A DNA stretch of 64,000 bases from Chromera velia (taxonomy: Eukaryota > Sar > Chromeraceae), in contig JAHBMJ010005753.1 in the NCBI GenBank assembly GCA_018398765.1, forward strand, positions 1 to 64,000, in the 5' to 3' direction. Below the pieces are notes generated by a model that saw only the letters and a list, made by a program, of their open reading frames with translations, did not search any database and was not told the DNA's origin. Position 1 is the stretch's first letter; each line of letters opens with the position of its first letter. Shown here piece by piece: positions 22,215 to 32,643 of the stretch. A program made the position numbers and the translations under genes.

Positions 22215-24614
22215 AGTCCTCCGGTCCACAAAGGAAGAAAAGGCTGCAGGGTTGTCCGGACTCGCCCCCAACCACCTCTCCCTCTGCTTTCAATATTCGC
22301 CTCTTTCTCGTGCTTTGTTATTTATCCATTTGAACTTAATTCACTTGACATCCGCTTGGCGAGATGAATGGAATGTAATTAAAATCTGTCCGGTTCCAAA
22401 GGGGCCTCCTTCCCCCGACCCTGGTGAATGGCGTCCGATTCATGTTGTCTCACTCTTACCAAAACTCTTTTCTTCACTCCTCTCTGCCCGTCTTACATCG
22501 CAAGTGAAGATTGACCATAGGCAGTTGGGTTTTGAGCAAGGGGTAGGAATAAGAAAAGCCATTGGAGCACTTACTACGCTGATGCAAAAGGCAAAGAAAT
22601 GAAAGAAGCCCTTGTTAGCATGCTTTGTAAACTTCAGCAAAGCCTTTGACTCCCTGCCCAGGGATGTTTTGTTTGAAGTTTTGTTGAAGCAAGGGGTGAG
22701 TGCAGTCGATATCAAAATGATTCGAGCAATATATATAAATGTGTACGGAAGCATCACTGGCAGCTCTTTTATGTTCAAGGAAGAGAAAAGGGTGAAACAA
22801 GGGGATCCTCTCTCCCCTCTTCTCTTCTTGATTTTCATCAATGATCTGCATGAAAGAGTGAAGGCTTCCGGTCGTGCAGAGGTTCTGCTCGGTGGGGTTG
22901 AGTGCGATAGCCTTGGTTATGCCGATGACCTTGTCCTCGTTGCTGAGAGCATGTATGACCTGCAGGTCAGCTTGAATGAATTGAATTCTTTCTATGAAGA
23001 GAGGGGGCTCACTGTTCATTTAAAAAAGACGAAAATCATGCGTCTGTCCGACTCTTACCCTGCAATTGAAGGCAGGCTTATGTTTGGGGGAAAAGAAGTT
23101 GAGAGAGTGGGGTTGTATAAGTATCTGGGTGTTCTTTTGTTTGAAGGAGGAGACTTAAGGGAGGTAATAGAAGAGAGGCTTAGCATAGCGAGTAGACGGA
23201 TGGGTCATGCAAAGAGCGTAGCACTTCTTTTAGGTCGCCTGCCCCCCGCAGCAAAAATTTTGTGTTTATGCGCTTTCTGGTTGCCTGTTGCTCTATATGC
23301 GTTTGACTGTCTGCCTGTCCGCAAGTCAGACATGGATGCATTAGATGCCTTTCAATTGCGCTTTGTCCATTGGGCTTTGAATCTATCTTTCTCCTCTTTC
23401 CGTGTATCTACTCTGTGTGCTGTCGGTCTACTTCCTGCACTTGTGCATGTGTCGATAAGACTTGCTGGGTATTTGATTAACTTAAAACATATTGATCTCA
23501 AGATGCCCACAGGTGCCTGGTCGGCTTTAATGAATGGTGATTGTTCTTCCTCTATGATGCATGCACAAAAATTGATTGGGTCGACCGGATTGGAAGAATT
23601 TATGACTGTCAATCCAACCATCAGAAGAAGAAAGAAAGCCACCAAGGTTGGCCGTCTCCTTCTCTTAAAAGCAGTGATCAACCGGGAAGTTGTTGAATAG
23701 ATTGATGGTTATCTAGAAAGGGCCGCTTCACAGGGGGCGGTTTTGCAGTTTAGCAGAGGCGTCAGACCGAATGTGTTCCAAACGTCTTATCCTACTGCCC
23801 AACGTTCGTCTCTCCTCTTCCTTTCCTCTACTTTTCCTTCATCCCGTTCGTCCCCCCGTTTCGTTTCCCTCCCTCGCGCTGCGATCTGGTCCTCAGGCCC
23901 TTTTTCAGCCTTACTGTATATGTTGCTTGGTGGTCGTCCCCATGCACCGTACAGAGGGCTGGAAGACGCGGTTTACGCTGCATGCAGGGGCAAAGCAGAC
24001 GATCTACTGCACCGACTGACTGAATGCACAGAAACAAGAGCAGATCGAGAGGCTTTGAATGCAATTGTAACCGAAATTAAAGCCAAATTAGACAGAGCCC
24101 AAGAAAGAGAGAGAAAGTGGTTGCTATCGAAAGACTCCACCCCTCTAAAACACGCCACGCAAAGCGAATTGTTGGCACGAATGAAGGTCACCCTGGCACT
24201 CAGACACTCACCCATACCGGCCCTACGAATCTTGCGAAACATCTGTCTGCGCCTTCCATCGTAAGGCCTGCGATTCGATGTATGTGATGGTTACTTACCT
24301 CTCTTCCCGTCTCACCTTTGAATGTTCTTTTTCCATCTCCCACGTACATCTCCCATCCCCCCTCTCCACCGGTCTTCCTGTCTGCCTCTACTGCCTGAGA
24401 GTCTCTGTTGCAGTTGTCGTACTCCTCTCACAGAAAGGAAACGACATCAGTGATTTAGAAAGCATCTTCTAGATGCAGGGTGTTTAGAGTTGCGAGAATG
24501 AAGCCCCCTCCCGTTGTATAATACAGGTCTGGCAAAGGGGTAATAAAGCATTGTCCTAGACTCATGCACTGCATGATGGCCTTTAGACCGATTAATAATA
24601 ATAATAATAATAAT
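22215..24614 (+). mobile_element. 5'-truncated non-LTR retrotransposon (LINE), reverse transcriptase and C-terminal region
   Basis: A single + frame runs from about 22215 to a TAA at 24262-24264, interrupted by two stops, TGA at 22600 and TAG at 23698. The order is AAGLSGLAPNHL (start of the RT domain), PVPKG...PGEWRPIHVVS, FVNFSKAFDSLP (motif A), QGDPLSPLLFLIFINDL (22798 on), GYADDLVLVAES (YADD catalytic pair at 22918-22929), LKKTKIM and GLYKYLGVLL, then the thumb. The last part has a Cys/His cluster (CRGKADDLLHRLTEC) typical of LINE C-termini. No endonuclease is visible, so the element is truncated at the 5' side. The 3' region has (ATT)n at 24591-24614 then (GAT)n. The low number of breaks suggests fairly recent insertion; the clade is not determined. 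Confidence 0.85.
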
Positions 24615-24645
24615 GCATATTGATGATGATGATGACTGAAGGTTA
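24591..24645. repeat. (ATT)n then (GAT)n tail of the LINE
   Basis: About eight AAT/ATT units, then GCATATT and four to five GAT units, then CTGAAGGTTAAATCC. The last block is similar to sequence following (GAT)n in the two dispersed repeats at 19.5 and 21.6 kb. Confidence 0.8.
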
Positions 24646-24848
24646 AATCCTAGATTTAGTATTGAAGACTAGAGAAAATCAGCCTTCGATGGGTCAGATG
24701 TTTTGATTTCAGCAGTGTTTTTTGCCTTATTTGAGCTTTTGTGGGAAAGTTTGGCAAGGGGGGGGCAAAAAAGGGAAAATTTGGCAGGGGTCTTAAAGTT
24801 CTGGTACCAAAAATTCCCGAGTGGATGGGCTGCGGATTGTTGTTTGTT
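24646..24848. other. Short unassigned spacer
   Basis: Follows the LINE tail. It holds a G-rich purine stretch near 24757-24790 (GCAAGGGGGGGGC). No coding signal was seen. Confidence 0.4.
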
Positions 24849-24849
24849 C

Positions 24850-25880
24850 TATTGACTTCTGCCCATCACCCCCTGGCCCGCAAACAGACAAGAAGACAGA
24901 CGAGACGTCACTTCTCTTTCTTTTCCCCAGATACATAGATACAATGAGAAACAGATGGATGGACAGACATGCATGCAGGCAGAGTCAGAGACTCTGACAC
25001 GTGTACAGATCAGAGACAGAAACTTCAAGGCAAAAGTTCGGGAAGAGAGATTGATCGTCACTGACTTCAGGCTCATGTAGGGACGGAGAGTTATCCACAA
25101 GGACGGCGCCTCGTGGGAGAGGGTGTTTCCGTATTGCACACCTATTCCCCGGCACGCCGCGCGGCAGAAGTCCCAGCAGCTGTTGTACAGTTTCCTGTAC
25201 TGAGGCTGGTGCTAACGCGGCTGCTGGGCGAGGTCCTTCACGACTCTCTCGAAGTCCTCGGACCTGTCTCTATTCCATGCAGGAGGCGACGAAGTAGGAG
25301 GCCCCCGGCACAAATCATGGAGAGCGTGCCACCGCCTCAAGAGACGATGGCAGGCAGCGGCCATCGTGGGTCTCCCCGAACTCTGCCAACCAGGCAGGTC
25401 TCCCTTCAATCGAGAGAGACGATCGACCACACAGAGGGCACCCTGGTGGTTCTACACCCCAAACAGGAATTTTAAAAAGCCTACCACCATCAAGGCGGTC
25501 CTTGTGGTTCCTCTGGGGGGGATATCCATAAGCTCAGCATAGTAGCGGACCGTTAGAAGGAGAAGGAAAGTGTTCGGGGCTACTTGAATGAAACAACTTT
25601 GAACTGTATCCCCACTGACCTCTACGATGATTGTGGATCTCTCAACGGCCTCTTCCGGTAAAAAGCTGTCTGGAATATTTGACGAACACCAGCGGAACGA
25701 GGGTCGCTGGGCCCCTGTGATGCGAGCTTTCGGGGGAACGGAGTCCAACTTGCATTTCTTTCTTCCCCCCCCTCCCCCCCCGACCACCTTCCTTCGATTG
25801 AGTGCTCTGGCATCACTCCATCGAAGGAAGCAGTCTGCATGAAAGGATTAAGAGGAAAAAGACGGCGAAACATAGGGACA
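24850..25880 (-). pseudogene. Diverged tandem copy B of a small gene with a YNSCWDFC motif
   Basis: Read on the minus strand, this unit matches the unit at 25883-26760 in order and spacing: ELMDIPPRGTTRTALMVVG, then a premature TAG where the sister copy has Trp in GVWYHQ, then NRDRSEDFERVVKDL, then YRKLYNSCWDFCRAACRG and QYGNTLSHEAPS. At least one frame change is needed between the first and middle blocks. Past SHEAPS this copy keeps reading (LWITLRPYMSLKSV) where copy A has a stop. The His-then-Cys order in a small hydrophobic domain recalls the LRAT/PPPDE/NlpC-type papain-like fold, but that is only an inference. The unit includes flanking non-coding DNA (GACAGAC repeats and an ACTTCTCTTTCTTTTCC block). 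Confidence 0.55.
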
Positions 25881-26258
25881 AACAGATAAGGAGATAGGCT
25901 TGTCTGAGCTAAGATGTCACTTCTATTTCTTTTCTCCAGACAGATGAATACACTGAAAAACAGATGGATGGACGTGGATAGACAGCAAATCCTTTCTTCT
26001 CTACCCCCAGACAGACAGATACAGTCACAAACATATGGATGGGCAAACAGGCAGAAAGACGTCTAGACAGGCGTTTAAACCGATGTGAGACAAAAAGAGG
26101 CAGGGGCAAAGGGGCAGTAAAAGAGGGGAAGTCAGGTAGCAAGGTCAAACAGAGTAAACAGAGGTCTCTGCACTACACAAAGCCTTCAAAGGAAGTTCTT
26201 CAAAAGCTCAAGAAGAGAGATTGATCGTCGCTGACCTCAAGCAGGGACGGAGAGTAAT

Positions 26259-26729
26259 CTACAAGGAAGCCTTGTGGGAGAGGGTGTTTCCGTATTGCAG
26301 ATCCATCCCCCGGCACACCGCGCGGCAGAAATCCCAACAGTTGTTGTACAACTTGTCGTAATTCGGCCAATGCCAGTGTGGGTACCGGAGGAGGTGGTGG
26401 ACGACCCTCTTAAAGTCCTCCGACCTGTCGCCGTTCAGAGAGGTGACGAAGTAGCTCGCCTCCCGGACGAAGTTGGGCGTGCCTACTACCTCCTCGAGAG
26501 AAGATGGCAGGCAGCGGGTATTGTACTTGTGGCCGAACTCGGCCTGCAAGACCGACCCCCCCCGAGGTCTGACCACATCACAGAGAAGGGCCTGGTGGTA
26601 CCAGACCCCAAACAAATGATACCCGACCACTATTAAGGTGGTGCGGGTTCCCCCATAGGGAGGGACATCGACAAGCTCGAGGAGGGTGGACACGGGATCC
26701 ACTGCCCCTCGAGGGTGCTTTGACAACAT
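26259..26729 (-). pseudogene. Tandem copy A, 156-codon open frame with YNNCWDFC motif
   Basis: An open frame on the minus strand encodes ELVDVPPYGGTRTTLIVVG, GVWYHQALLCD, a variable central part, NGDRSEDFKRVVHHLL, then YDKLYNNCWDFCRAVCRG and ends QYGNTLSHKASL-stop. The homologous copy at 25.0-25.8 kb has Trp at this stop position, so the stop is either a later mutation or the gene is a broken duplicate. A TGG-CAG-like acceptor lies just upstream of VDPVSTLLE, so the Met at 26729 may not be the true start. His (WYHQ) and Cys (NNCWDFC) would be candidate catalytic residues if this is a permuted papain-like protein. It could also be a functional single exon with a shorter C-terminus. Confidence 0.5.
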
Positions 26730-27930
26730 CCCATCGAAATAAGCAGTTGAAAGAAAAAAAAAGAGCCAAAGTCAGACAGGCAGGCAGAGAGGTGGACAGA
26801 GTCTTAACGCGTGGAGCGCACGCTTCCTGCGAATTCAGAAGAACTCGACCGTGAGCAAGGAGGCATCGGACCTCGGCTCGTTGGAGCGACACGTATGTAT
26901 ATCACCAAGCAACACTTCGACGCACTTCGATCGGATCAACCAGTACGGTTTCTTTTGTACACGAAGATCTTGCTTGCCTCTCTGAACAAAGAGAAAGCGA
27001 GCTAGGGCTGAAACTAATTAGATCTTCTCTTCGGCTTCATCTGGCAAAAAGGGCCCACATGGTGTGCACGCGATTCTATATACTAGCCGGCCTGTTCAAT
27101 GCTTGCTGGTCGATCATTGCAACAGAATGCAACAGTTACTGACGATGATGCATCCGCGCAGGTCCGACCCCGCGATCGTCTGCGCGTGCCTCAGCACGAT
27201 CTCGGCACGCCTGAGCCTCATGCGTGCAAATGTATTTTCACGGCACGTGGACTATCGTGGACTGCAACACTGACAGGGTAACAATTGGTGCGAGTTTGTC
27301 GCCACATGTCGCCACTAAGGCGCTTTAATTCCTTCCCTCCATGCACGTATGTACCTGGCTCGATGGAATCCTGAAGGCACAGCAGGGGTGGTCAATGTAG
27401 TTCGCTGAGAGCCAGGACTTCAGATTCGAATGCGCTTTGGGTGGTCTCCTCGATCACTTCATTGCCTTCAAGCCCAATCAGTTCAAGAAACACCAACAAT
27501 TTTGGGGGATCACGAGTGTGCAGACTCACCTCAGGAAAGGTATACGTGGAAAGCCCTCTCTTTCTGTTCCGAAAAGAGGCGCTGACCCCTGAGGACCCTC
27601 TGACCGAGAGGCCTTCAAAAGATGAAAGATGATGAGGTGGGTGTACAGACTGAAGATGTGTTTGTGTACTTCCTTTCCCTCGTATATGTTTGGATGAGCC
27701 TGCTGAGAAAATCGATCTCCCAGCGTCATGTTTGCTGTGTTTCGTTCCTGTCTGGTTTCTTTCTCCACCCTTGCAGTTGATCGATAACTTTGACCCTGCT
27801 GTTGAAGCCCTGCTCAGGAGACGAGCTATGTGCTGATTCATGAACTGCCAGTTGACGGTCCAACCAAAACAGATCAATACATATCTGACATGTGTCAACC
27901 GACCTTCCTCTTTCCCTCTATGCGACTGAA
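26730..27930. other. Spacer upstream of the proton-channel gene
   Basis: No supported gene. At 27777 a TTGCAG acceptor precedes a short protein-like stretch (LIDNFDPAVEALLRRRA) that ends at a GT, but its phase (2) does not match the next exon candidate at 27936 (phase 0). It is therefore not included in the channel gene. The 27.0-27.3 kb part is GC-rich and unassigned. Confidence 0.4.
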
Positions 27931-27935
27931 TGCAG

Positions 27936-28079
27936 CTGGAGGTTCCGAGGTTCTCCCGAGGGGGCAGGACAGGAGGGACAAGCGATCCCGAGAGGGATGA
28001 ACAGGGGGGGCACGTAGACGGGGCACAGGCGGGGAGAGACGCTTCGGACCCAGGAGCCCAGCAGCACCCCCTCCCTCAC
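27936..28079 (+). other. Possible 5' extension of the first visible proton-channel exon
   Basis: The channel reading frame stays open upstream of Met28080 through LEVPRFSRGGRTGGTSD to a TGCAG at 27931-27935, which fits the acceptor consensus of this genome. An ATG at 27930 is also in frame. The exon may therefore begin at 27936 after an intron, with the true start in an unseen upstream exon. Confidence 0.35.
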
Positions 28080-30598
28080 ATGAGCACGTCCCCCCCCCAG
28101 GTGGGAGGTTCTGTTATGAGTCAGAGCAGGACGAAGGATTGCCTCAACAACGCCAGGAAGGAGATGGCTTCATTTCACAGGCAAGCCAAGTCAGCGAGAG
28201 ATCCGGAAACTGACCGGCTGATGTGCGTACCTTCCCTGGCTTTTCCAGCCTCTTCTCGCCCCCCCCCCCCCTTCCCCCTGCCCCTCTGTCCTCTGTTTGT
28301 CTGTGTAGTCTTTCCGCTTCGTGCGCGCTCAAGATGTGCCGCCTCCCTTTCTCCTCTCGACCGTGCATGCACTCATTATCCGGAACGTGCGCCATGCAGG
28401 CCTCCCTCTCATGATGAATTGGTGACCTCTTCCCCCTTTGTCATCCCGTCCTTCACTTTCCTTTCCTCTCGTGTTCCTCATCTTCATTCCGTAGCCCCAC
28501 AAAGCTCTGTCCGAGTTGACTGACACAAAATGCGAATGAGAAGGGAGGGAGGGACTCTCTCTTTCTGCCTCTTTCTTTGTGCAGAGCCCTGTCCGAGCTA
28601 GGCGACCACCATCGCATCCACTCCCAGATGATAGGGAGGGGCCTCGGGTACATCCGAAAGAGAAGCAATGTGGTAGGGGCGGGGGAGGGCGCGTCAGAAG
28701 CGGCCCCGGCAGCTGGGCCGGGCCGTGCCGCGACTGGGGGCCTGGAGGGGGAGGGCGGAGAGCCTGAGCCTCCGGTGAGGACGGAGTCGGAGTGCAGGAG
28801 GGAGATTGTCAGACTGGGGGCACTTGTAGATACAGGGAAAATGATGAGAAATGATCCCCAGAGCGACAAATGGTGGGAAGGGGGCAGGCCGTGGCAAAGG
28901 AGGCTGGAGAAGATGCTTCTCTCACATGGGTAAGTGAGTAGTTTTTTGTTGTTTCCGGAAAAGCGTTTCTNCCCCCTTCCCCCTGCCCCTCTGTCCTCTG
29001 TTTGTCTGTGTAGTCTTTCCGCTTCGTGCGCGCTCAAGATGTGCCGCCTCCCTTTCTCCTCTCGACCGTGCATGCACTCATTATCCGGAACGTGCGCCAT
29101 GCAGGCCTCCCTCTCATGATGAATTGGTGACCTCTTCCCCCTTTGTCATCCCGTCCTTCACTTTCCTTTCCTCTCGTGTTCCTCATCTTCATTCCGTAGC
29201 CCCACAAAGCTCTGTCCGAGTTGACTGACACAAAATGCGAATGAGAAGGGAGGGAGGGACTCTCTCTTTCTGCCTCTTTCTTTGTGCAGAGCCCTGTCCG
29301 AGCTAGGCGACCACCATCGCATCCACTCCCAGATGATAGGGAGGGGCCTCGGGTACATCCGAAAGAGAAGCAATGTGGTAGGGGCGGGGGAGGGCGCGTC
29401 AGAAGCGGCCCCGGCAGCTGGGCCGGGCCGTGCCGCGACTGGGGGCCTGGAGGGGGAGGGCGGAGAGCCTGAGCCTCCGGTGAGGACGGAGTCGGAGTGC
29501 AGGAGGGAGATTGTCAGACTGGGGGCACTTGTAGATACAGGGAAAATGATGAGAAATGATCCCCAGAGCGACAAATGGTGGGAAGGGGGCAGGCCGTGGC
29601 AAAGGAGGCTGGAGAAGATGCTTCTCTCACATGGGTAAGTGAGTAGTTTTTTGTTGTTTCCGGAAAAGCGTTTCTTGTCATATTCCTTGGACCGCGCGCT
29701 TGCCTTTTCCTTTTTTTCCATGCCGAAGTGCCGTGCGGCGCTTGATGCTAGTTTTGCGTCTTGCCCTCTTGGTGCTTCCTCCGGATGTGTGTGCATCTTT
29801 CTCTTCGTTCGTTGAGGTCTCTGTGGATCCTCCCTCATCCTTTTCCTTCCTTCCTGTGTCTTTTTCTGTCATTCATTCTTTAGTTCTCAGTCCTGTCTTG
29901 CCTTGATTGCCCTCTTCCGATAGGCAGCTGGGAGGGGACTTTCTTTCTGCAATGCGGAAAGTGAACATCCCACTCACCAGCAAGGAGATCTCCGTGAGGA
30001 GTGTGGACAGTAGATGATGGATTCCTTGTTTGGTGCGTGCAGATACTCGATGCTGATCGTGGCTCTGTTGGTCATTGATGTTGTCTTGGTGGGGTTTGAG
30101 TTGCTGGCAGTGGAGGGGGCGTTCGGGGACACGCACGGACACACAGTGCATGAAATCGAGCATGTGGTCCACTGGATGAGTGTGACTATCCTCGCGTACT
30201 TGAATTTAGATGTTCTCCTTCATTTGCTGGCAATGGGAGTTCGTTTCTTCCACAATTGGGGGTACATCACTGACCTGATTGTAGCACCCACTTCTCTGGC
30301 CCTGGAGATTTTTTTTGCGGGGGTGGGCGGTGTGATTATAATTTTGCGTCTTTGGCGTCTGGTTCGCATTGCGCATGGTGTTGCGATTGTGCAACTTGAG
30401 CAATTCGAACACAAGTTCAGAAAGCTGCTCGAGATTGCGGTGAAACTAGATGAGCAGATCCACGAACTTGAAAAAGCCCACAGAGAGGATGAGGAAGAGG
30501 AGATGCGCCGAAGTCAAGGAGCAGTGAGCATCACAGAAGACCTACTGCCGAATGACCCTGCAGACCCCAACGCGGCAACGACAAAGAAGATTGACTGA
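28080..30598 (+). CDS. Voltage-gated proton channel (Hv1 / HVCN1 family)
   Basis: A four-helix voltage-sensor protein that conducts protons through the plasma or a vesicle membrane. Exons: 28080-28222, 29290-29634 (or its copy 28585-28929) and 30043-30598, phases 2 and 2, 347 residues. S1 is SMLIVALLVIDVVLVGFELL, with Asp175 aligning to human D112 and Glu182 to E119. S2 has HWMSVTIL with Asp219 and His223 at the human E153 and K157 positions. S3 has Asp240 (D174). S4 is LRLWRLVRIAHG, with Arg265, 268 and 271 and the RxWRxxR signature. The SHG-Y junction before S1 matches the human SHRFQ context. A charged helix follows S4 and is probably the dimer coiled coil. The S1-S2 loop is His-rich, and the S3-S4 loop lacks the human zinc-binding His. 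The frame is open upstream to a TGCAG acceptor at 27931-27935, so the first Met may be further 5'. Confidence 0.85.
28266..29675. repeat. 705-base direct repeat joined by one N
   Basis: Positions from about 28266 to 28970 reappear, apparently identical, at 28972-29675. The only ambiguous base of the window (N at 28971) lies at the junction, next to a poly-C run that occurs at the left edge of the first copy (28258-28271). Both copies contain the whole 345-base middle exon of the proton channel with its splice sites. Perfect identity plus a placeholder base at the joint points to an assembly duplication. If it were real, the exon is phase-symmetric (2-2) and could be included twice without shifting the frame. 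Confidence 0.85.
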
Positions 30599-32374
30599 CT
30601 AAGTGAGTGACAGACTGGCAGTCGTCTTTTGAGTCTTGAAATCCCCCACTGACTCATTCACTGCTTGACCCGTCTCGTCTCGTGATGCTGGTTCGGTCCT
30701 GCGAGACGATCGCGCATGCACGAAAAAGATTTGAAGTCATGTCTTCCGTCTCTCAGCCTTTCTTTGTCTCTTTTCTTCTTTCTCTTTTTTGAAAAAAGCT
30801 TGTCTGTCTATTGGCAGGCAGCTGATGGATCTCTACTGTTTCCTGTAACGCTCCCGGAGAGTCTGTTGACTCCTTCGGGCAATAAGGGGGATCACTGGGG
30901 GCAAACAGGCACCTTGCCCTCCGTTCCACCTTGACCCCCACACAGAGACATACACACGGAGGTGTGCGTGCACATCCACCTCTCCCTAGACTTACCCATG
31001 CGGCGTGCGCCAACCGTCTGAGCGGGGCGGAGGGGAGAACATCGCTTCAATGTACAGTGTCAGATCGGAGAAGGCAAGAACAAAACGCACGCAAAAAACC
31101 ATGTAGAGAGGGAAATGTGCAGTAGATTCTGAGTAGAATCAAAACATTCTAAAATTTTAATGCATTTATACATTGTGCATATATATCACTGGCAACAACT
31201 TTAATAGTCGTAGAATAGAATAAGATATATGATGATGTCAGCGATGATGATAAAGTCCATAGGATTGGTCTTCTGGTCATTATTTTAAAACTTAATTCAC
31301 TTAAACTACTAGTTAAACTAGGATTTCAAGCTATGAATGAATGAATACATTGATTGGTTGATTGATTGACTAGTTGATTGATAGGTTCTGCACTAGGACT
31401 TCCTCAGGCTGCTATATCCATCTGTTGCCAGAGCTAGCAAGGTGGGGTGTTCCATACAGAACTTCAACTTAGCTTGAAATGATGAGGTCAGTGATAGTTG
31501 GTAGGATTGGTTTTCTAGTCGTTACTATAACTTGACTAACAACTTTAAGATTTTCTATATATAGAAGACTTTACTTTAACTAGGACTTTAAATTACAGTT
31601 AAAATGAAACGAGAATGTATCAGTAGTAAAAATTATAGAGGCCTTATATCTGATTTATTTTTTTAATGACATTTTTGTTATTAAATTGTAAAATATATGT
31701 ATGAACTGTAGTTTAAATTCAGGATAGGTTGAATTATATGAAATGATCTAAAAAATAATGAATCTTTGGCTAGATCTTAGGAATCTTTAGATGTAGAACC
31801 ATCTTTGACATAAATTGTCACATAATCTAACCAGACACATATACTTGCATACTTGTATAGAGAACTTGAAACATAGAAATTATCGTTCTGTAAATTGTTT
31901 TTGATCATAAGCTGGTTTAAGTAGTTGAGTTTATAAAGTCCACAACTTGAGGTGTGGAACAAAAAGCCATGCCGCTTTGGTTGCCAGCCCTGGGCCACCC
32001 GCCGACTATCCTTATTTGTTGTTGCTTGTGATACATCGATTCTGCATATTTAAATCAGTCATCAGGTAATTGGGACGGCCCAGGCCTTGGTGCGCCACTG
32101 CACCCAGACTAGCACCCAGACACGTCCTCCGCAAGTTTATTTACAAAGATACCAAAGTAGGGGCCTCCGTTTTATTTTTCACTGCGGACATGCATGATTC
32201 CGGCCCACCTCGATGAGGCTGAAGGTCTCATCAAGTCCAAGCGAGGATTTTTTCATTTAAGAAATCATTAGAGAAAGAAGGCTTCTGAATCAGGCCGGCA
32301 GGCGTACAATCAAAAGACGTCAACGAGGCCTTGGTCTTTTTTCTTTCTTTCTTTCTTTCTTTCTTCCTTCCTTC

Positions 32375-32405
<31 letters not shown>

Positions 32406-32422
32406 GCTTTCTTGCTTTCTTG

Positions 32423-32453
<31 letters not shown>

Positions 32454-32643
32454 GACCACCACTCTAAAAACAATACTCCCGAGTCGGCTTCGTCCCGATT
32501 CTTCTCAATTCCGCTCCTCGACTTAAAGGGTCTCAACCCAGAAGTTTTCCTGAATTTGTACACCTTCAATACAATACCTTTCCTCTCTTACTTTCGAATT
32601 CCCCATCTCGCCTGTCTTCGCAATGGGTGCTTCATTCCTGCCT
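30599..32643. other. Intergenic spacer between convergent genes, AT-rich core
   Basis: The proton channel ends at 30598 and the giant minus-strand gene ends at 32644. From about 31130 to 32060 the DNA is strongly AT-rich with small internal echoes: a GATGATGTCAGCGATGATG/AGGATTGGTCTTCTGGTC block near 31233-31280 resembles 31480-31520. This looks like old decayed repeat DNA. No exon chain was seen on either strand. Confidence 0.5.
32336..32453. repeat. (CTTT)n pyrimidine tract
   Basis: About 118 bases of CTTT units with short TTCC and TTGC variants, 190 bases downstream of the stop of the minus-strand giant gene. It would be a (GAAA)n purine run in a transcript of that gene. Confidence 0.9.

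Noticed and set aside
22083-24614. LTR element or virus-like copy
   Set aside because: The reverse transcriptase has LINE-type motif spacing and no integrase, protease, capsid or terminal repeats; the tail is simple-sequence, as in non-LTR elements.
27777-27829. Exon-like stretch LIDNFDPAVEALLRRRA after a TTGCAG acceptor
   Set aside because: Its end phase (2) does not fit the next in-frame exon start at 27936 (phase 0), and no other partner was found. It may still be an exon of another transcript.
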